This document shows, in pieces, positions 37,035-47,162 of a stretch of 64,000 bases of DNA (its first letter is position 1; each line of letters opens with the position of its first letter). A program made the translations under genes and the position numbers. The notes beneath the pieces were generated by a model. The model was not told where the DNA came from and made no database searches. It saw only the letters and a program-made list of their open reading frames with translations. The DNA comes from Clostridium aceticum (GTDB lineage: Bacteria; Bacillota; Clostridia; Peptostreptococcales; Natronincolaceae): NCBI RefSeq assembly GCF_001042715.1, contig NZ_CP009687.1, forward strand, positions 2,967,418-3,031,417, written 5' to 3'.

Positions 37035-37388
37035 TTACTTTATTAATGAATTTTCAAAACAACTTTTTTTTATCATTTTTCTAGCTATACAATATAAATT
37101 TATGATCTCATTTATATATATACTGCTTTCTTTAACAAGATTTTTTTTCAGCAGTAGATCTAATTCATGAGCTTTATCATATACCCCCTTAACAGATAGG
37201 TTGATCGACATACCTTTTATATTGTGTACTACATGTTGAAGTGCTTGATAATTTTTAGTTTTTACAAGTTCCTTCATAAGTAGAATATTTTCCTCCATCT
37301 CTTTAAAATATTCTTCGTACAGGATGATGATATCTTCAATTTCTATACCTATTTCTTCTACTACTTTTTCTATATGAAAATCCTCCAT
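37035..37388 (-). CDS. Histidine phosphotransfer (Hpt) protein
   Basis: 117 residues, all helical. The Hpt signature LQHVVHNIKGMSINLSVKG (~52-70) holds the phospho-His. It shuttles phosphate between receiver domains. The ATG at 37388 follows AAGGAGGAAAAAC; the longer ORF start at 37418 has nothing comparable. Last gene of the FIST / hybrid kinase / HD-GYP operon, 36 bases after the HD-GYP gene. It supplies the middle step between the kinase receiver and the HD-GYP receiver. Confidence 0.9.
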   Translation of the reverse strand: MEDFHIEKVVEEIGIEIEDIIILYEEYFKEMEENILLMKELVKTKNYQALQHVVHNIKGMSINLSVKGVYDKAHELDLLLKKNLVKESSIYINEIINLYCIARKMIKKSCFENSLIK

Positions 37389-37424
37389 GTTTTTCCTCCT
37401 TATGGATAAAACTTGCACCGGATA

Positions 37425-38480
37425 TTATTCATAGGCTTCTTTTATCTTTATGATCTGTGGTAAGATCTTCATAAATACCTCTAGCAGCCTCGGTTCAAAG
37501 TGACTCCCTCGCAATCTCAACATCTCATCAACAGCAGCATCAATATGCCAAGCATGTTTATAAGGTCTTGGCGTAGTTACAGCATCAAAAAAGTCACATA
37601 TGGCTACAATCCTACCTTCTATAGGAATTTCTTCTCCCTTTAATCCCTTAGGATAACCACTGCCATCATACTTTTCATGATGGGTATAAGCTATTACTTC
37701 CGCCATCTTCATGAGCTGAGATCTTCCCCCTGAAAGAATTTCCCCCCCTATATCAGAATGGGTTTTCATGATCTCCCACTCCTCTTCCGTTAGTTTTCCT
37801 GGTTTTAGCAATATATTATCAGGTATCCCTATTTTTCCTATATCATGTAAGGGGGCGGCATGAAGCAATATATGGCTATAGGATGCCTCCATACCTAGAA
37901 CTCTTGCCAATATTTCAGCGTATTTTCCAACTCTTACTATGTGATTTCCTGTATCATTGTCTCTAAATTCCCCGGCAATAGCAAGCCGTCTAGCTATTTC
38001 TAACTCAGACCTTTTTAACTCTCTTGTTCTTTCTGCTATTTTTCTTTCAAGGTTTTGGTTTTGTAGTTCTACTTTGTTGTACAGCAGTTTTACTTCTATG
38101 ATATTGTGTATTCTATTTAGCACCTCTCTTTTATTAAAAGGCTTTCCTAAAAAATCCCTTGCACCCTCCTCTAAGGCCCTATTTCTATTTTCCATATCAT
38201 CACTGGCAGTAAGAACAAGTATAGGTAAATAGCTTCTTCTGTCAATTCTTTTTAATTTTTCCATCACTTTAAAACCATCCATAAAGGGCATATTTAAATC
38301 TAGTAATACGATATCCGGCTCAAGAACAGGATACATTACTACTGCCTCTTTGGGATCTGTAGTTGTATAAATATTTTTATAGCCTTCTTTTCTTAAAATT
38401 TTTTCCATCAACATAATATTCGTACGCATATCATCCACAATTAATACTTTAGCATTTAAAAATTTTTCTTTATTTATCAT
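37425..38480 (-). CDS. RpfG-like response regulator: receiver plus HD-GYP c-di-GMP phosphodiesterase
   Basis: 351 residues. Receiver (~10-130): LIVDDMRTNIMLMEKIL, phosphoacceptor DIVLLDLNMPFMDG, switch VLTASD, Lys in FLGKPF. A short coiled coil (LERKIAERTRELKRSE) leads to the HD-GYP domain (~165-345), with HAAPLHDIGKIGIPD, THSDIGGEIL, YTHHEKYDGSGYPKG and GRIVAICDFFDAVT; all HD-GYP ligands are present. The output is degradation of c-di-GMP. The start is uncertain: ATG 38480 is preceded only by GAG at a distance, and the open frame continues to 38519. Confidence 0.92.
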   Translation of the reverse strand: MINKEKFLNAKVLIVDDMRTNIMLMEKILRKEGYKNIYTTTDPKEAVVMYPVLEPDIVLLDLNMPFMDGFKVMEKLKRIDRRSYLPILVLTASDDMENRNRALEEGARDFLGKPFNKREVLNRIHNIIEVKLLYNKVELQNQNLERKIAERTRELKRSELEIARRLAIAGEFRDNDTGNHIVRVGKYAEILARVLGMEASYSHILLHAAPLHDIGKIGIPDNILLKPGKLTEEEWEIMKTHSDIGGEILSGGRSQLMKMAEVIAYTHHEKYDGSGYPKGLKGEEIPIEGRIVAICDFFDAVTTPRPYKHAWHIDAAVDEMLRLRGSHFEPRLLEVFMKILPQIIKIKEAYE

Positions 38481-38572
38481 AAAAGAGCACTCTGGATTCT
38501 CCCTCCTTTTATTACACAAGATTTCTCTACTTATGCAGCTTGAGCAAAGCTAAGTCTCACTCCTTCATTAAA

Positions 38573-38627
38573 TTAGATAGCTAATTTTCATAAATGAAAA
38601 TGGAGAGTAGCTATCTAACTTTTTTTA
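38573..38627 (+). terminator. Hairpin with T tract between hybrid kinase and HD-GYP genes
   Basis: The stem TTAGATAGCTA / TAGCTATCTAA has an inner stem TTTTCAT/ATGAAAA. Eight T's follow on the plus strand, fewer on the minus strand. It lies inside the 163-base gap of the minus-strand operon, so it may attenuate rather than end transcription. Confidence 0.55.
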
Positions 38628-38643
38628 TTTATATCTATTGATT

Positions 38644-40779
38644 TTATTCTATATATTTTTTTATGATCTCCTGCAACTGTTGTTTTCTTATAGGCTTTGC
38701 CATATAATCATCCATACCTGATTTTATACACTTTTCTCCTTCCCCCTCCATTGCATTGGCAGTAAGGGCTATTATATAGATGTGTTCCCCTGTAGTTTTT
38801 TCTGTATTTCTAATATGCGCTGTCGTCTCATATCCATTCATCTCTGGCATTTGTACATCCATTAGAATTAAATGTATCCTTTGTTTTTTCTTTTTTAATA
38901 TTTCTAGTGCTTCTTTGCCATTATGAGCATTGATTACCTCATATCCTAAATTTTTTAAAATCAAATTTACTAACTTCTTATTAATTTCATTATCTTCTAC
39001 CAATAGTATTGTAGCTTTTTTATAATGGTGATTTTTTACTATGTGAGGTATATTTTCACCTTTCTCTAAAAAAACTTTAGGTAAACCACCATAATTTTCT
39101 AAAGTATTATCATTACTTCTACAAAGACCAATAATTTTATTTAGTAACTGCGAGGGCTTAATGGGTTTTGTTATGTAGTCAGCCCTCCTACTTTCTAAAA
39201 TTCTTACTATTTTTTTCTCTTCTGCTAGAGAATTAGTAATAATAACAACAGAAGTATCAAAGAAACGTCCCCCATAGAATAATTTTTCATAGAGATATAA
39301 AGCGTCTATCGTTACAAGCACCACATCAAAGTTACGCTTTAATAAAGGACTTATCCCTTCACTTGTGGGATTTATTCTATATATTAATTTTGACTTCGGC
39401 TGCCAATTGCCTAGTAAATTATCTAGGACTTTGCAAACATCATGATTTTCAGAAATTACTAAAATATCCATCTTATGAATGTATGAAAATTTATAATCTC
39501 TTAGTTCTAGTGCATTTTCCTGAAGTTGTAGTTTTATAGTAAAGGAAAATTCACTGCCTTTTCCTATAGAACTTTTGACATCTATTGTCCCCTCCATAAG
39601 TTCTACAAGCTGTTTTGATATGGCTAGCCCTAGACCTGTTCCTTCAAACCTTCTAGCTGCTGATCCATCAATTTGGCTAAAACTTTCAAAAATCTGGCTG
39701 GTTTTTTCCTTAGGAATGCCTATACCAGTATCCATAATAGAAAACTTTATAGAAGCTGTATGATCCTTTAGCATTTCTAATTTTGTATTCACCTGAACTT
39801 TGCCCTTTTCTGTAAACTTAATGGCATTTGATATCAGATTAATAAGTACTTGTCTTAATCTTACGGGATCTCCTATAACGGCATAGGGTACCTCTCTTGC
39901 AATACTTAAGTTAATCTCCAAACCTTTTTTGTAAGCCTTAATAGATAAAAAATCCACCACTTTTTCCACAGTGTCAATAAGGTCAAATCTTGTTTTGATT
40001 AATTCTAGTTTTCCCGCCTCAACCTTAGAAAAATCTAGTACATCGTTTATAATCGTAAGAAGAGCTTCAGAAGAAGTTTTTATAATTTCTACATAGTTTT
40101 TTTGCTCTTTGTCAAGGCTAGAGGTCAATAACATTTCCGTCATGCCTATGATACCATTCATGGGGGTTCTTATTTCATGACTCATATTAGCTAAAAACTG
40201 GCTTTTTGTTTTGTTGGCAGTTTCTGCTGCTTCCTTTGCATTTTTCAAATCCTTTTCTGTGTTTTTTCTAGCATCTATCTCTTTTATAAGCTTCTTATGT
40301 ACTATACATGCTTTTAGAGAAGTAGCAAACTTTTTCACCACATCCCTTAGCTGTTTTAGTTCTCTCTCGCTAAATGGCTCTTTTCTTTCGCTTCCATATA
40401 ATTTCAGTATACCTATATCATCTAACTTGTAAATAATGTAGACCCCTTCAGTAACATCCTTTTCTAGGATCAATTGCTGAAATACTTTACTACCACTAGC
40501 CACAGAATAATAATCCTTTGCCTCCAGCAGCTTGAAAAGTATATTGTCTACACCAATACGCTCTATATTTATTCTAAACTTTGGTTTACCATAAACCAAC
40601 CTATATTCAGGCTCTTCTTCATCCTTTAACCATATGGATGCAAAATCTAAATTTTTTCTGCTTAAAAGTATCTGTAGAAAAGACTGACACTCTTCCTCCA
40701 TATCTAATGACTTTCCTATACCTAAGGAAAGTTCGTACAAGAGGGCTACTTCCTTAATAATATCACAAAAATTATTCAT
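38644..40779 (-). CDS. Soluble hybrid histidine kinase with pseudo-receiver and receiver
   Basis: 711 residues, no TM segment. N-terminal GAF-like sensor (~1-160), coiled coil, HisKA with [21 protein letters not shown] (~195-215), HATPase ~310-425 ([22 protein letters not shown]). A first receiver-like domain (~440-565) lacks the phosphoacceptor Asp ([18 protein letters not shown]). A second, complete receiver (~590-710) has [22 protein letters not shown] and MAKPI. The intact receiver should pass phosphate to the nearby Hpt protein. It starts 8 bases inside the end of the FIST gene, so the two are coupled. The terminator-like hairpin behind it separates it from the HD-GYP gene. Confidence 0.93.
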   Translation of the reverse strand: MNNFCDIIKEVALLYELSLGIGKSLDMEEECQSFLQILLSRKNLDFASIWLKDEEEPEYRLVYGKPKFRINIERIGVDNILFKLLEAKDYYSVASGSKVFQQLILEKDVTEGVYIIYKLDDIGILKLYGSERKEPFSERELKQLRDVVKKFATSLKACIVHKKLIKEIDARKNTEKDLKNAKEAAETANKTKSQFLANMSHEIRTPMNGIIGMTEMLLTSSLDKEQKNYVEIIKTSSEALLTIINDVLDFSKVEAGKLELIKTRFDLIDTVEKVVDFLSIKAYKKGLEINLSIAREVPYAVIGDPVRLRQVLINLISNAIKFTEKGKVQVNTKLEMLKDHTASIKFSIMDTGIGIPKEKTSQIFESFSQIDGSAARRFEGTGLGLAISKQLVELMEGTIDVKSSIGKGSEFSFTIKLQLQENALELRDYKFSYIHKMDILVISENHDVCKVLDNLLGNWQPKSKLIYRINPTSEGISPLLKRNFDVVLVTIDALYLYEKLFYGGRFFDTSVVIITNSLAEEKKIVRILESRRADYITKPIKPSQLLNKIIGLCRSNDNTLENYGGLPKVFLEKGENIPHIVKNHHYKKATILLVEDNEINKKLVNLILKNLGYEVINAHNGKEALEILKKKKQRIHLILMDVQMPEMNGYETTAHIRNTEKTTGEHIYIIALTANAMEGEGEKCIKSGMDDYMAKPIRKQQLQEIIKKYIE

Positions 40780-41887
40780 ATAGCACCCCTATGACGACGG
40801 TTTTATTCAAAAATTCCAGTGGCCCTTTTCCATAGGAAGAGATTTCTCCTATCGTTAATACCCCTTCTAGCGTAAGGGTTTTGTCAATGGACGCTAACTT
40901 ATTTTTTGTACTTTGTAGTTCCTTTTCAAAATCATCTTCTAAAAATAAAGCCCTGGAAATACAGTCAATCATTAGTACTTCCTTATGTTGAAAATCTGCT
41001 TCTATCATACAATCATCTACCGCTTGACAGGCAGCTTGTATAAGCCTCTCTGGTATTCCTTTAAGAAAGTATAACAAAGCATTATTTGGTACTTCTCCAA
41101 CACATGTGATCTCTCCTTTATCATTGACTAAAATAGGGTCTCTAACGATGTCCTCACTGTCCTCCTTATATATTCCAAATGGATACTTTTTTGCAATGGC
41201 AAAGAAATTTTGTATAGATATTTCACTGTTTACATCCTTTTCTACAACTTCCTGGTAAACATCTAAAGCATTGTCCCAATTTAACTCTTGAATCGTATTA
41301 TTATTAACCCTCGAAGCTACCACTGGTCCCATTATTCTTTCCCAACCATGACGCACCCCTAGGTTACTCTTTTTATCTACAAAAACCATAAGAGCTGCTC
41401 CCTCAAAATAACCTTCGTTGTTGAAGATACACTTTCGCTGTTGAAAAGTAATGGATCCTGCACCTCCACCTATATAGTTAACAGCGTTACCCAATATACA
41501 AAAAAGTTCTGATAAAAATAGAGAAATATTAGGAAGCAAACCATCTACTAGTACAATAGCTGTGGGTTTATAAGAATATTTTTTTAGTTCCTTAACAATT
41601 TCTTCATTTAGCACACAATCTCTTGGATTTGTAATTAGTAATGGACTCACTAATATAGGAAGAATTTTTATAAGGATTCCATCTTCATACTTTTTTTCTT
41701 CATAAATTACTGCGGGTAAAACAGCTCCACAAAATTTTATGTTGTACTTATTTAGTTTTTTAATCAGTTCAGTAATATCAATCAAATATTTTTCTCCAAT
41801 AAAAATAATTATTATTTCATTTTCTTCCACTTTTAAGTTAGCTATTTTCTGGACAACTTCTTTATGTGTTAAGCCTTTAATGAACAA
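40772..41887 (-). CDS. FIST-domain (NosP-like) sensor protein
   Basis: 371 residues, soluble. The FIST_N region (~20-190) includes [54 protein letters not shown] and [19 protein letters not shown]. The FIST_C region (~210-365) includes [18 protein letters not shown] and [22 protein letters not shown] proteins are small-molecule sensors. A branch, NosP, binds haem and nitric oxide and controls an adjacent hybrid kinase, which fits the gene order here. Haem binding cannot be shown from sequence; the His in RHGW is a candidate ligand. The start is TTG at 41887 behind AGGAGGAG. Confidence 0.88.
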   Translation of the reverse strand: MFIKGLTHKEVVQKIANLKVEENEIIIIFIGEKYLIDITELIKKLNKYNIKFCGAVLPAVIYEEKKYEDGILIKILPILVSPLLITNPRDCVLNEEIVKELKKYSYKPTAIVLVDGLLPNISLFLSELFCILGNAVNYIGGGAGSITFQQRKCIFNNEGYFEGAALMVFVDKKSNLGVRHGWERIMGPVVASRVNNNTIQELNWDNALDVYQEVVEKDVNSEISIQNFFAIAKKYPFGIYKEDSEDIVRDPILVNDKGEITCVGEVPNNALLYFLKGIPERLIQAACQAVDDCMIEADFQHKEVLMIDCISRALFLEDDFEKELQSTKNKLASIDKTLTLEGVLTIGEISSYGKGPLEFLNKTVVIGVLYE

Positions 41888-42063
41888 ACTGGCTCCTCCT
41901 TTATTAGTTAACTCAAAATCTATACAATCTCTTTATATATTTTGACATGATAGAATAAAACTCCTCTTATATTAATCAAATAAAACATTATTTCCTACAT
42001 AAGAACTATTTTTATATTGGGTTCCATCATTTCCCTATTTTTTGTATGATTATCTGTGGGCTT

Positions 42064-42089
42064 AATAGTTTTAGTTTGATAAAACTATT
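42064..42089. promoter_or_regulatory. Palindrome between FIST and Spo0E genes
   Basis: The perfect 10-bp arms AATAGTTTTA / TAAAACTATT have a 6-base centre, in the divergent region. Either an operator or a hairpin in the spo0E leader. Confidence 0.45.
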
Positions 42090-42103
42090 GAGTCTTAATT
42101 ATG

Positions 42104-42374
42104 CAGCAGGTTAAATTTTTAGTTTTACTGATGGATAAAAATTTATTTTTTATGGAAAGGAGGTGGCGTCTTTGCTGGATGATAACAAGAAACTAACAGG
42201 GGAAATTGAAAAGGTTAGATATCAGTTAATTAAACTGATAGAGGCAAAAAAGGGTAATTTGCTTCATCCTGAAGTGGTAAAGTTAAGCAAATTTTTGGAC
42301 AAATTATTAGTTAAGTACACTCAAAGTAAAATTTAATTCATGTTAGTAATTCTGTAAGATAATTTAACCTGCTG
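42104..42374. repeat. 14-bp inverted repeat bracketing the spo0E-like gene
   Basis: CAGCAGGTTAAATT at 42104-42117 is exactly complementary to AATTTAACCTGCTG at 42361-42374. The 14-bp arms flank the whole small gene. Confidence 0.6.
42172..42336 (+). CDS. Spo0E-family aspartyl-phosphate phosphatase (TTG start)
   Basis: 54 residues. It starts with TTG 42172, eight bases after AAAGGAGGTGG, one of the best ribosome sites in the window, and reads LDDNKKLTGEIEKVRYQLIK to VVKLSKFLDKLLVKYTQSKI. Two amphipathic helices and the LSKFLD motif (S-x-x-L-D) are the Spo0E signature. Such proteins dephosphorylate Spo0A~P or a similar regulator and delay sporulation. It lies divergent to the FIST operon and ends before a strong terminator. 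Its small size and TTG start make it easy to miss. Confidence 0.85.
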   Translation: MLDDNKKLTGEIEKVRYQLIKLIEAKKGNLLHPEVVKLSKFLDKLLVKYTQSKI

Positions 42375-42388
42375 TACATTAGCTATAC

Positions 42389-42423
42389 TAAAAAAAGGTC
42401 ATCCCAATGGATGACCTTTTTAA
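42389..42423. terminator. Bidirectional terminator
   Basis: The perfect stem AAAAAGGTCATCC / GGATGACCTTTTT with loop CAAT lies between the convergent Spo0E and decarboxylase genes. Confidence 0.9.
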
Positions 42424-42438
42424 AAATGATTTTAAGTT

Positions 42439-43932
42439 TTATGCAGAGGTTATTACATTTAATCTTTTATGCTCATTCACTACTTTAATAAAATTAACCT
42501 CTGGATCATCTGTCCCTTGAACATACAATCCAGCATCTTTAAGAGCCTTTACATATTCTACAATTTCATCAGTGATGATCTCTCCAGGACAAAGCACCGG
42601 AATTCCTGGAGGATAAGTTAGTAAAAATTCTGCACTAATCTCTCCAACACTGTCTTCTAGCTCTATGGAGATGGTATTGCCATTAAAAGCATCCCTAGGG
42701 GAAAGCATACGCAGAGGAATCTTTGGGATACTCATAATCTCTATTTTGTTTTTTCCACTATTGCTACAGGTTTTACTTATTTCCCTTAAAGCTATTAGCA
42801 AGGCATCTACCTTTTCTTGAGTATCCCCTATAGAAAATACGCAAAGAATATTATACAAGTCAGACATTTCGGGTTGAATAAAATATTTCTCAGCGAGAAT
42901 TCTTTCAAGTTCATGACCTGAAATGCCAAGATTTTTACAAGTAATCGTTATTTTTGTTGGATCAAAGTCATAAGCACCATCTAAGCCCACTACTTCTTCA
43001 CCAAAACAGAACAAGCCTTCTATGTTATTAATTTCAGCTCTAGCATACTTAGCTAGCTCAATAGTTTTATCTAAAAGCTCTTTTCCTTCAGTTACCATCT
43101 GCATTCTTGCAACATCTAAAGAAGCTAGAAGAATATAAGATGGGCTTGTGGTTTGAAGAAGGCTCATGACAGTTTTTACTCTATTTACATCCACCAATCC
43201 TCTTCTTACCTGAAGCATGGAGCTTTGTGTAAGTGAGCCAATAATCTTATGGGTGCTTTGTGCACACATATCAGCACCAGCATCCATAGCGGATATAGGC
43301 AATTTATCGCTAAAATGTAAATGTGGTCCATGAGCTTCGTCAACAATCAAAGGAATATCATAGCTATGAACGATACCAGCAATTTTTTCAATATCAGTTG
43401 AAACACCATAATAAGTTGGATTGATGATTAAAACTGCCTTGGCATCTCTGTTTTGCTCTAGTGTTGTTTGAACAGTTTCAGGAGTAACATTCAACGCAAC
43501 TCCTACATTACTGTCAATCTCTGGTTGCATATACACTGGCATGGCACCACTCAGTATGATACCAGCCGTAACTGACTTATGAACATTTCTAGGAACAAGA
43601 ATTTTATCTCCTTCTCCTACAACACTCATAATCATCGCCTGAATTGCTCCAGAAGTACCATGAACACAAAAAAACGTATCATCTGCATTATTTGCATCAG
43701 CAGCAAGCTCTTGAGCTTCTTTTATCGCTCCAGTTGGTTTATGAAGGCTATCTACCTGTTTAAATACAGTAACATCGATGGCCATTACATTTGTTCCAAT
43801 AAAATCTTTAAATCTGTTTACCATTCCTTGCCCCTTTTTATGTCCTGGCACATGGAAGGGTATAGTGTCATTATTTACATAATCCAATAGGGCATCAAAT
43901 AATGGAGTTTTTGTTTGGTCATATTTGTACAT
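42439..43932 (-). CDS. speA: PLP-dependent Orn/Lys/Arg decarboxylase (SpeA-type)
   Basis: 497 residues, group III decarboxylase fold of the short Gram-positive arginine/lysine/ornithine type. N-terminus TPLFDALLDYVNNDTIPFHVPGHKKGQG is typical. PLP site: CVHGTSGAIQAMIMS, LIVDEAHGPHLHFS, and the Schiff-base Lys in STHKIIGSLTQSSML. C-terminal LSPRDAFNGNTISIELEDS and FLLTYPPGIPVLCPGE complete it. It most likely makes agmatine (or cadaverine) for polyamine synthesis; substrate choice is not certain from sequence. No other polyamine genes lie beside it. Confidence 0.85.
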   Translation of the reverse strand: MYKYDQTKTPLFDALLDYVNNDTIPFHVPGHKKGQGMVNRFKDFIGTNVMAIDVTVFKQVDSLHKPTGAIKEAQELAADANNADDTFFCVHGTSGAIQAMIMSVVGEGDKILVPRNVHKSVTAGIILSGAMPVYMQPEIDSNVGVALNVTPETVQTTLEQNRDAKAVLIINPTYYGVSTDIEKIAGIVHSYDIPLIVDEAHGPHLHFSDKLPISAMDAGADMCAQSTHKIIGSLTQSSMLQVRRGLVDVNRVKTVMSLLQTTSPSYILLASLDVARMQMVTEGKELLDKTIELAKYARAEINNIEGLFCFGEEVVGLDGAYDFDPTKITITCKNLGISGHELERILAEKYFIQPEMSDLYNILCVFSIGDTQEKVDALLIALREISKTCSNSGKNKIEIMSIPKIPLRMLSPRDAFNGNTISIELEDSVGEISAEFLLTYPPGIPVLCPGEIITDEIVEYVKALKDAGLYVQGTDDPEVNFIKVVNEHKRLNVITSA

Positions 43933-43965
43933 TTGTCAACACCAGCCTTTCCTTGTTTCGTATCA

Positions 43966-44009
43966 AGAAAAAAAAGCCCCTACTTCGTTGCATTAGTTTT
44001 GGGCTTTTG
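43966..44009 (-). terminator. Terminator after the 7TMR hybrid kinase gene
   Basis: The 8-bp stem AAAAGCCC / GGGCTTTT is followed by TTTTTTTTC on the minus strand, though 168 bases after the stop. Confidence 0.65.
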
Positions 44010-44176
44010 CAGAGCGCGCTATAGGCTTTTTATATTTAAATTTCTTAGACAATTATAAAATAAATTCATTAAAAATACAATGTTTTTTAGATAATTTTAC
44101 TTTCCAAGTTTAACTTTTTTTATTTCTTTATGATATATATATGCCTTCATAAGTTTTGCTATGCTAAGGATTCTAT

Positions 44177-47146
44177 TTAAGCCATGACTTCTACCTTATT
44201 TTTCCCGCCTTCTTTAGCTTTATATAAAGCCTTGTCTGCCATATTATATACCTCCTCCACTGATTCAGTGTTTTTGGTAATCTGTGCAACACCTGAACTA
44301 ATAGTAAAGTAGATTTCTTTGTTTTCTGCAATTTTCATCGGTTCCTTATTTATGTTTACTCTTATCTTTTCAGCAACCTTTACTGCGTTTTCTAAAGATG
44401 TATTGGGCAGTATTAACGAGAATTCTTCTCCACCATATCTTGCAAAAATATCCGTTGATCTTAGCACCTCTTTGCATCTTGAAACCAACTCAATCAATAC
44501 ATGATCTCCTGCAACATGACCATAAGTATCATTGATTTTTTTAAAATTATCAATATCCATCATAACGATAGAAAAAGCTTTATTTTCTTCTCGATGCTGA
44601 TTAAAGATCACCTCAGCTAACTCAGTCATATGCCTTCTATTAGAAATACCTGTTAGTGGATCTATCTCGGATTGTTTGATTGCATTTTTCATCATAACCA
44701 ATGTTTTTATCCTTGCTAAAAGCTCCTGTTTTTCAAAGGGCTTTATGATATAGTCATTGGCACCACATTCAAAACCCATGCATACTTTGCTTAGCTGACT
44801 GTTGGCAGTAAGCATTAAAACAGGCAGTTCTACCAGAGAATATTTCTCTCTAATTTTTTTACATACCTCATAACCTGACATTCCTGGCATCATTACATCA
44901 AGAATCACTAAATCTAAATTTACTTTTTCAATAAGGTTTAGTGCCTCTTCTCCATTTGACGCTGTTGCTACATAGTAATTATTTAAAGCCAATTGATTCA
45001 CCAGCACCTGTATATTGATGGACTCATCATCTACAACGAGGATTTTAGCTTCTGCTTCAGCTCTATCCTCTTGCTTTTCTAAACTAATCGCCGTTTGTTC
45101 CAATAGAAACTGCCGCTTCAATATTGGTGTTATTTCCTTCTCTTTTTCTAAAGCACAAGAAGTTATCGGTAAAGTAAAAATAAATTTTGATCCCTGACCT
45201 TCAATCGATTCACATCGAATATTCCCACCATGAAGATCAACAAGCTTTTTGGTGATACTTAAACCCAATCCTGTTCCACTATGTTGTCTTGATGTAGAAG
45301 TATCTACTTGTTCAAAGGACTCAAAGATTTTTTCTATCTTATCAGCAGGGATACCAATACCAGTATCCTCTACCACTACTTGTATGAAGTCCCCTTGCAC
45401 CTCTGCTTTTACAGAGACTTCTCCTTTTTTTGTAAACTTTATAGCGTTACCTACTAAATTGTAAATGATCTGCTGCAGGCGATCTTCATCCGCATAGACT
45501 CTTGATATATTCTTTGGAATTTCATTTTTTATTAAAACTGCATTTTCCTTTTTTGTCATTTTAAAAACTGTTAATATACTATCCACAAGCTCATATAAAT
45601 TGATTGTCCTAAAAGATAACTTGATATCGCTATGTTTTAACTTTGAATAATCTAGTATATCATTCACAAGATTACTTAGTCTCTTGGCACTGGCAGAAAT
45701 AATGAAAAGATTTTTCTTAACGATGTCTGTTACCTCTCCTGCCGCCCCTTCGATAAGCGATTCTGTAATGCCTATTACTCCATTCAAGGGTGTTCTCAAC
45801 TCATGAGAAGTATTTGCCAAAAACTCATCCTTCAGTTCATTAAGAGATAAAAGCTTCTTAGAAAGATCATCTACAGATACAAAAGCATCAGCAAATAGTT
45901 TTGATAATATTAAAGCTAAAATAAAGGCCAAAGATACGGCAGCAAACGTACTTAAACCATAAAATGCCATAAAGGATCGTCTATTGTTCACATATAATAT
46001 ATCATTCGCTAGTGCTATAATTGAAAATAGCATCCCTATCAACATGATCAATGCACCTTCTTTTTTTCTCCTTGCAGCTCGCATTAGTACAAATGCACAG
46101 TAAGTGCAAGCCAGTAGAATTAAAAGGTTCGTTGGATTTTTAAAGTGATAAAATTCATAATAAGGAATAACGATGAAAATCATAAATTTTATTAAACAGT
46201 AACTTTTGATAATTTTTAAAACTTTCTTTGAAAATTCACCTGGAAAAAGAGAGTGTGTAAAGTTACACATATATATTATAGCTGGAATTGTACCCATATA
46301 GTTAACATATTGAAATAACCTAAAGCTTATCCTCATAAAGTTGCTAATCACTATAGAATTTACAAAAACTGTTCTTATTGCCATCGCAATACATAAAATT
46401 CCAAAGAACAGCGCATACTTTTTCTGTGGTAAAAATAGATAGAGTACAATATGATACAACCCTAAAATAATCAGTGCACTAAAAAGAAACATATCTCGCA
46501 AAAGGTTATCATTATTACTGGCTAACACACGATAATAGTCTCCTAAATAGATAGGATAGCTCATTAGATGATTTTCAGCATTAGGAACATTTAAAATAAT
46601 CTCGAACTCCTCAGGCATAGGGCCAATATATAAGATTTTATTTTTTACCTCTTGAAATTCTTCATTTTTCAAATTGAAGTCAGCTGTTTGACTAACAACT
46701 TTTTTATTGATAATGAGTCTATATGAGGTTAATGTATAGGGAAGAAAAATGCCTAGATCAATGTGTTGAATATTTTTTGACTTAATCCTCAATCTATAAG
46801 TACTGTAACCTTCTCCCCTAATTATTTGACCTGGAAGGTTAATATATTCAGCAGTTCCAAAACTATCACTTTTTTGTACCAAGTCCTCATCATCCAATAG
46901 CTGATTACGGTATAGCTCCCACTCACCTTTTAACTTAATAAAATCTTCCTTCTCGTAGTTCCAATTGCTTATATCAAGCATCCCCTTTTGAGCAGGAGAC
47001 ATATTAGCATCACTGTTAATATGTTGCATTTTTGTAAACATCACAAAGAGACCAACAAAGCAACTAATCAACACCAAGTAAGCTATATGTTTTCCATAAA
47101 AGTCATAAAATTGATCCCATCGTTTTAGTGTTTTCAATATCCTCAC
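44177..47146 (-). CDS. 7TMR-DISM hybrid histidine kinase with receiver and GGDEF diguanylate cyclase
   Basis: 989 residues. One TM helix ~20-40, an extracytoplasmic jelly-roll-like domain ~45-205 (LKGEWELYRNQLLDDEDLV), a seven-helix 7TMR-DISM block ~210-415, HisKA ~440-505 (FLANTSHELRTPLNGVIGITE), HATPase ~550-665 (DTGIGIPADK, GTGLGLSITKKL), receiver ~700-815 (VVDDESINIQVLV, LVILDVMMPGMSG, IKPFEKQEL), and a GGDEF domain ~830-989 with intact ARYGGEEFSLILP. It can couple an external carbohydrate-like or other ligand to phosphorylation and c-di-GMP synthesis in one polypeptide. GTG at 47146 opens the frame, but TTG at 47137 sits better behind GAAGGTGAGG. Confidence 0.92.
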   Translation of the reverse strand: MRILKTLKRWDQFYDFYGKHIAYLVLISCFVGLFVMFTKMQHINSDANMSPAQKGMLDISNWNYEKEDFIKLKGEWELYRNQLLDDEDLVQKSDSFGTAEYINLPGQIIRGEGYSTYRLRIKSKNIQHIDLGIFLPYTLTSYRLIINKKVVSQTADFNLKNEEFQEVKNKILYIGPMPEEFEIILNVPNAENHLMSYPIYLGDYYRVLASNNDNLLRDMFLFSALIILGLYHIVLYLFLPQKKYALFFGILCIAMAIRTVFVNSIVISNFMRISFRLFQYVNYMGTIPAIIYMCNFTHSLFPGEFSKKVLKIIKSYCLIKFMIFIVIPYYEFYHFKNPTNLLILLACTYCAFVLMRAARRKKEGALIMLIGMLFSIIALANDILYVNNRRSFMAFYGLSTFAAVSLAFILALILSKLFADAFVSVDDLSKKLLSLNELKDEFLANTSHELRTPLNGVIGITESLIEGAAGEVTDIVKKNLFIISASAKRLSNLVNDILDYSKLKHSDIKLSFRTINLYELVDSILTVFKMTKKENAVLIKNEIPKNISRVYADEDRLQQIIYNLVGNAIKFTKKGEVSVKAEVQGDFIQVVVEDTGIGIPADKIEKIFESFEQVDTSTSRQHSGTGLGLSITKKLVDLHGGNIRCESIEGQGSKFIFTLPITSCALEKEKEITPILKRQFLLEQTAISLEKQEDRAEAEAKILVVDDESINIQVLVNQLALNNYYVATASNGEEALNLIEKVNLDLVILDVMMPGMSGYEVCKKIREKYSLVELPVLMLTANSQLSKVCMGFECGANDYIIKPFEKQELLARIKTLVMMKNAIKQSEIDPLTGISNRRHMTELAEVIFNQHREENKAFSIVMMDIDNFKKINDTYGHVAGDHVLIELVSRCKEVLRSTDIFARYGGEEFSLILPNTSLENAVKVAEKIRVNINKEPMKIAENKEIYFTISSGVAQITKNTESVEEVYNMADKALYKAKEGGKNKVEVMA

Positions 47147-47162
47147 CTTCTAAGTTGAAGAA

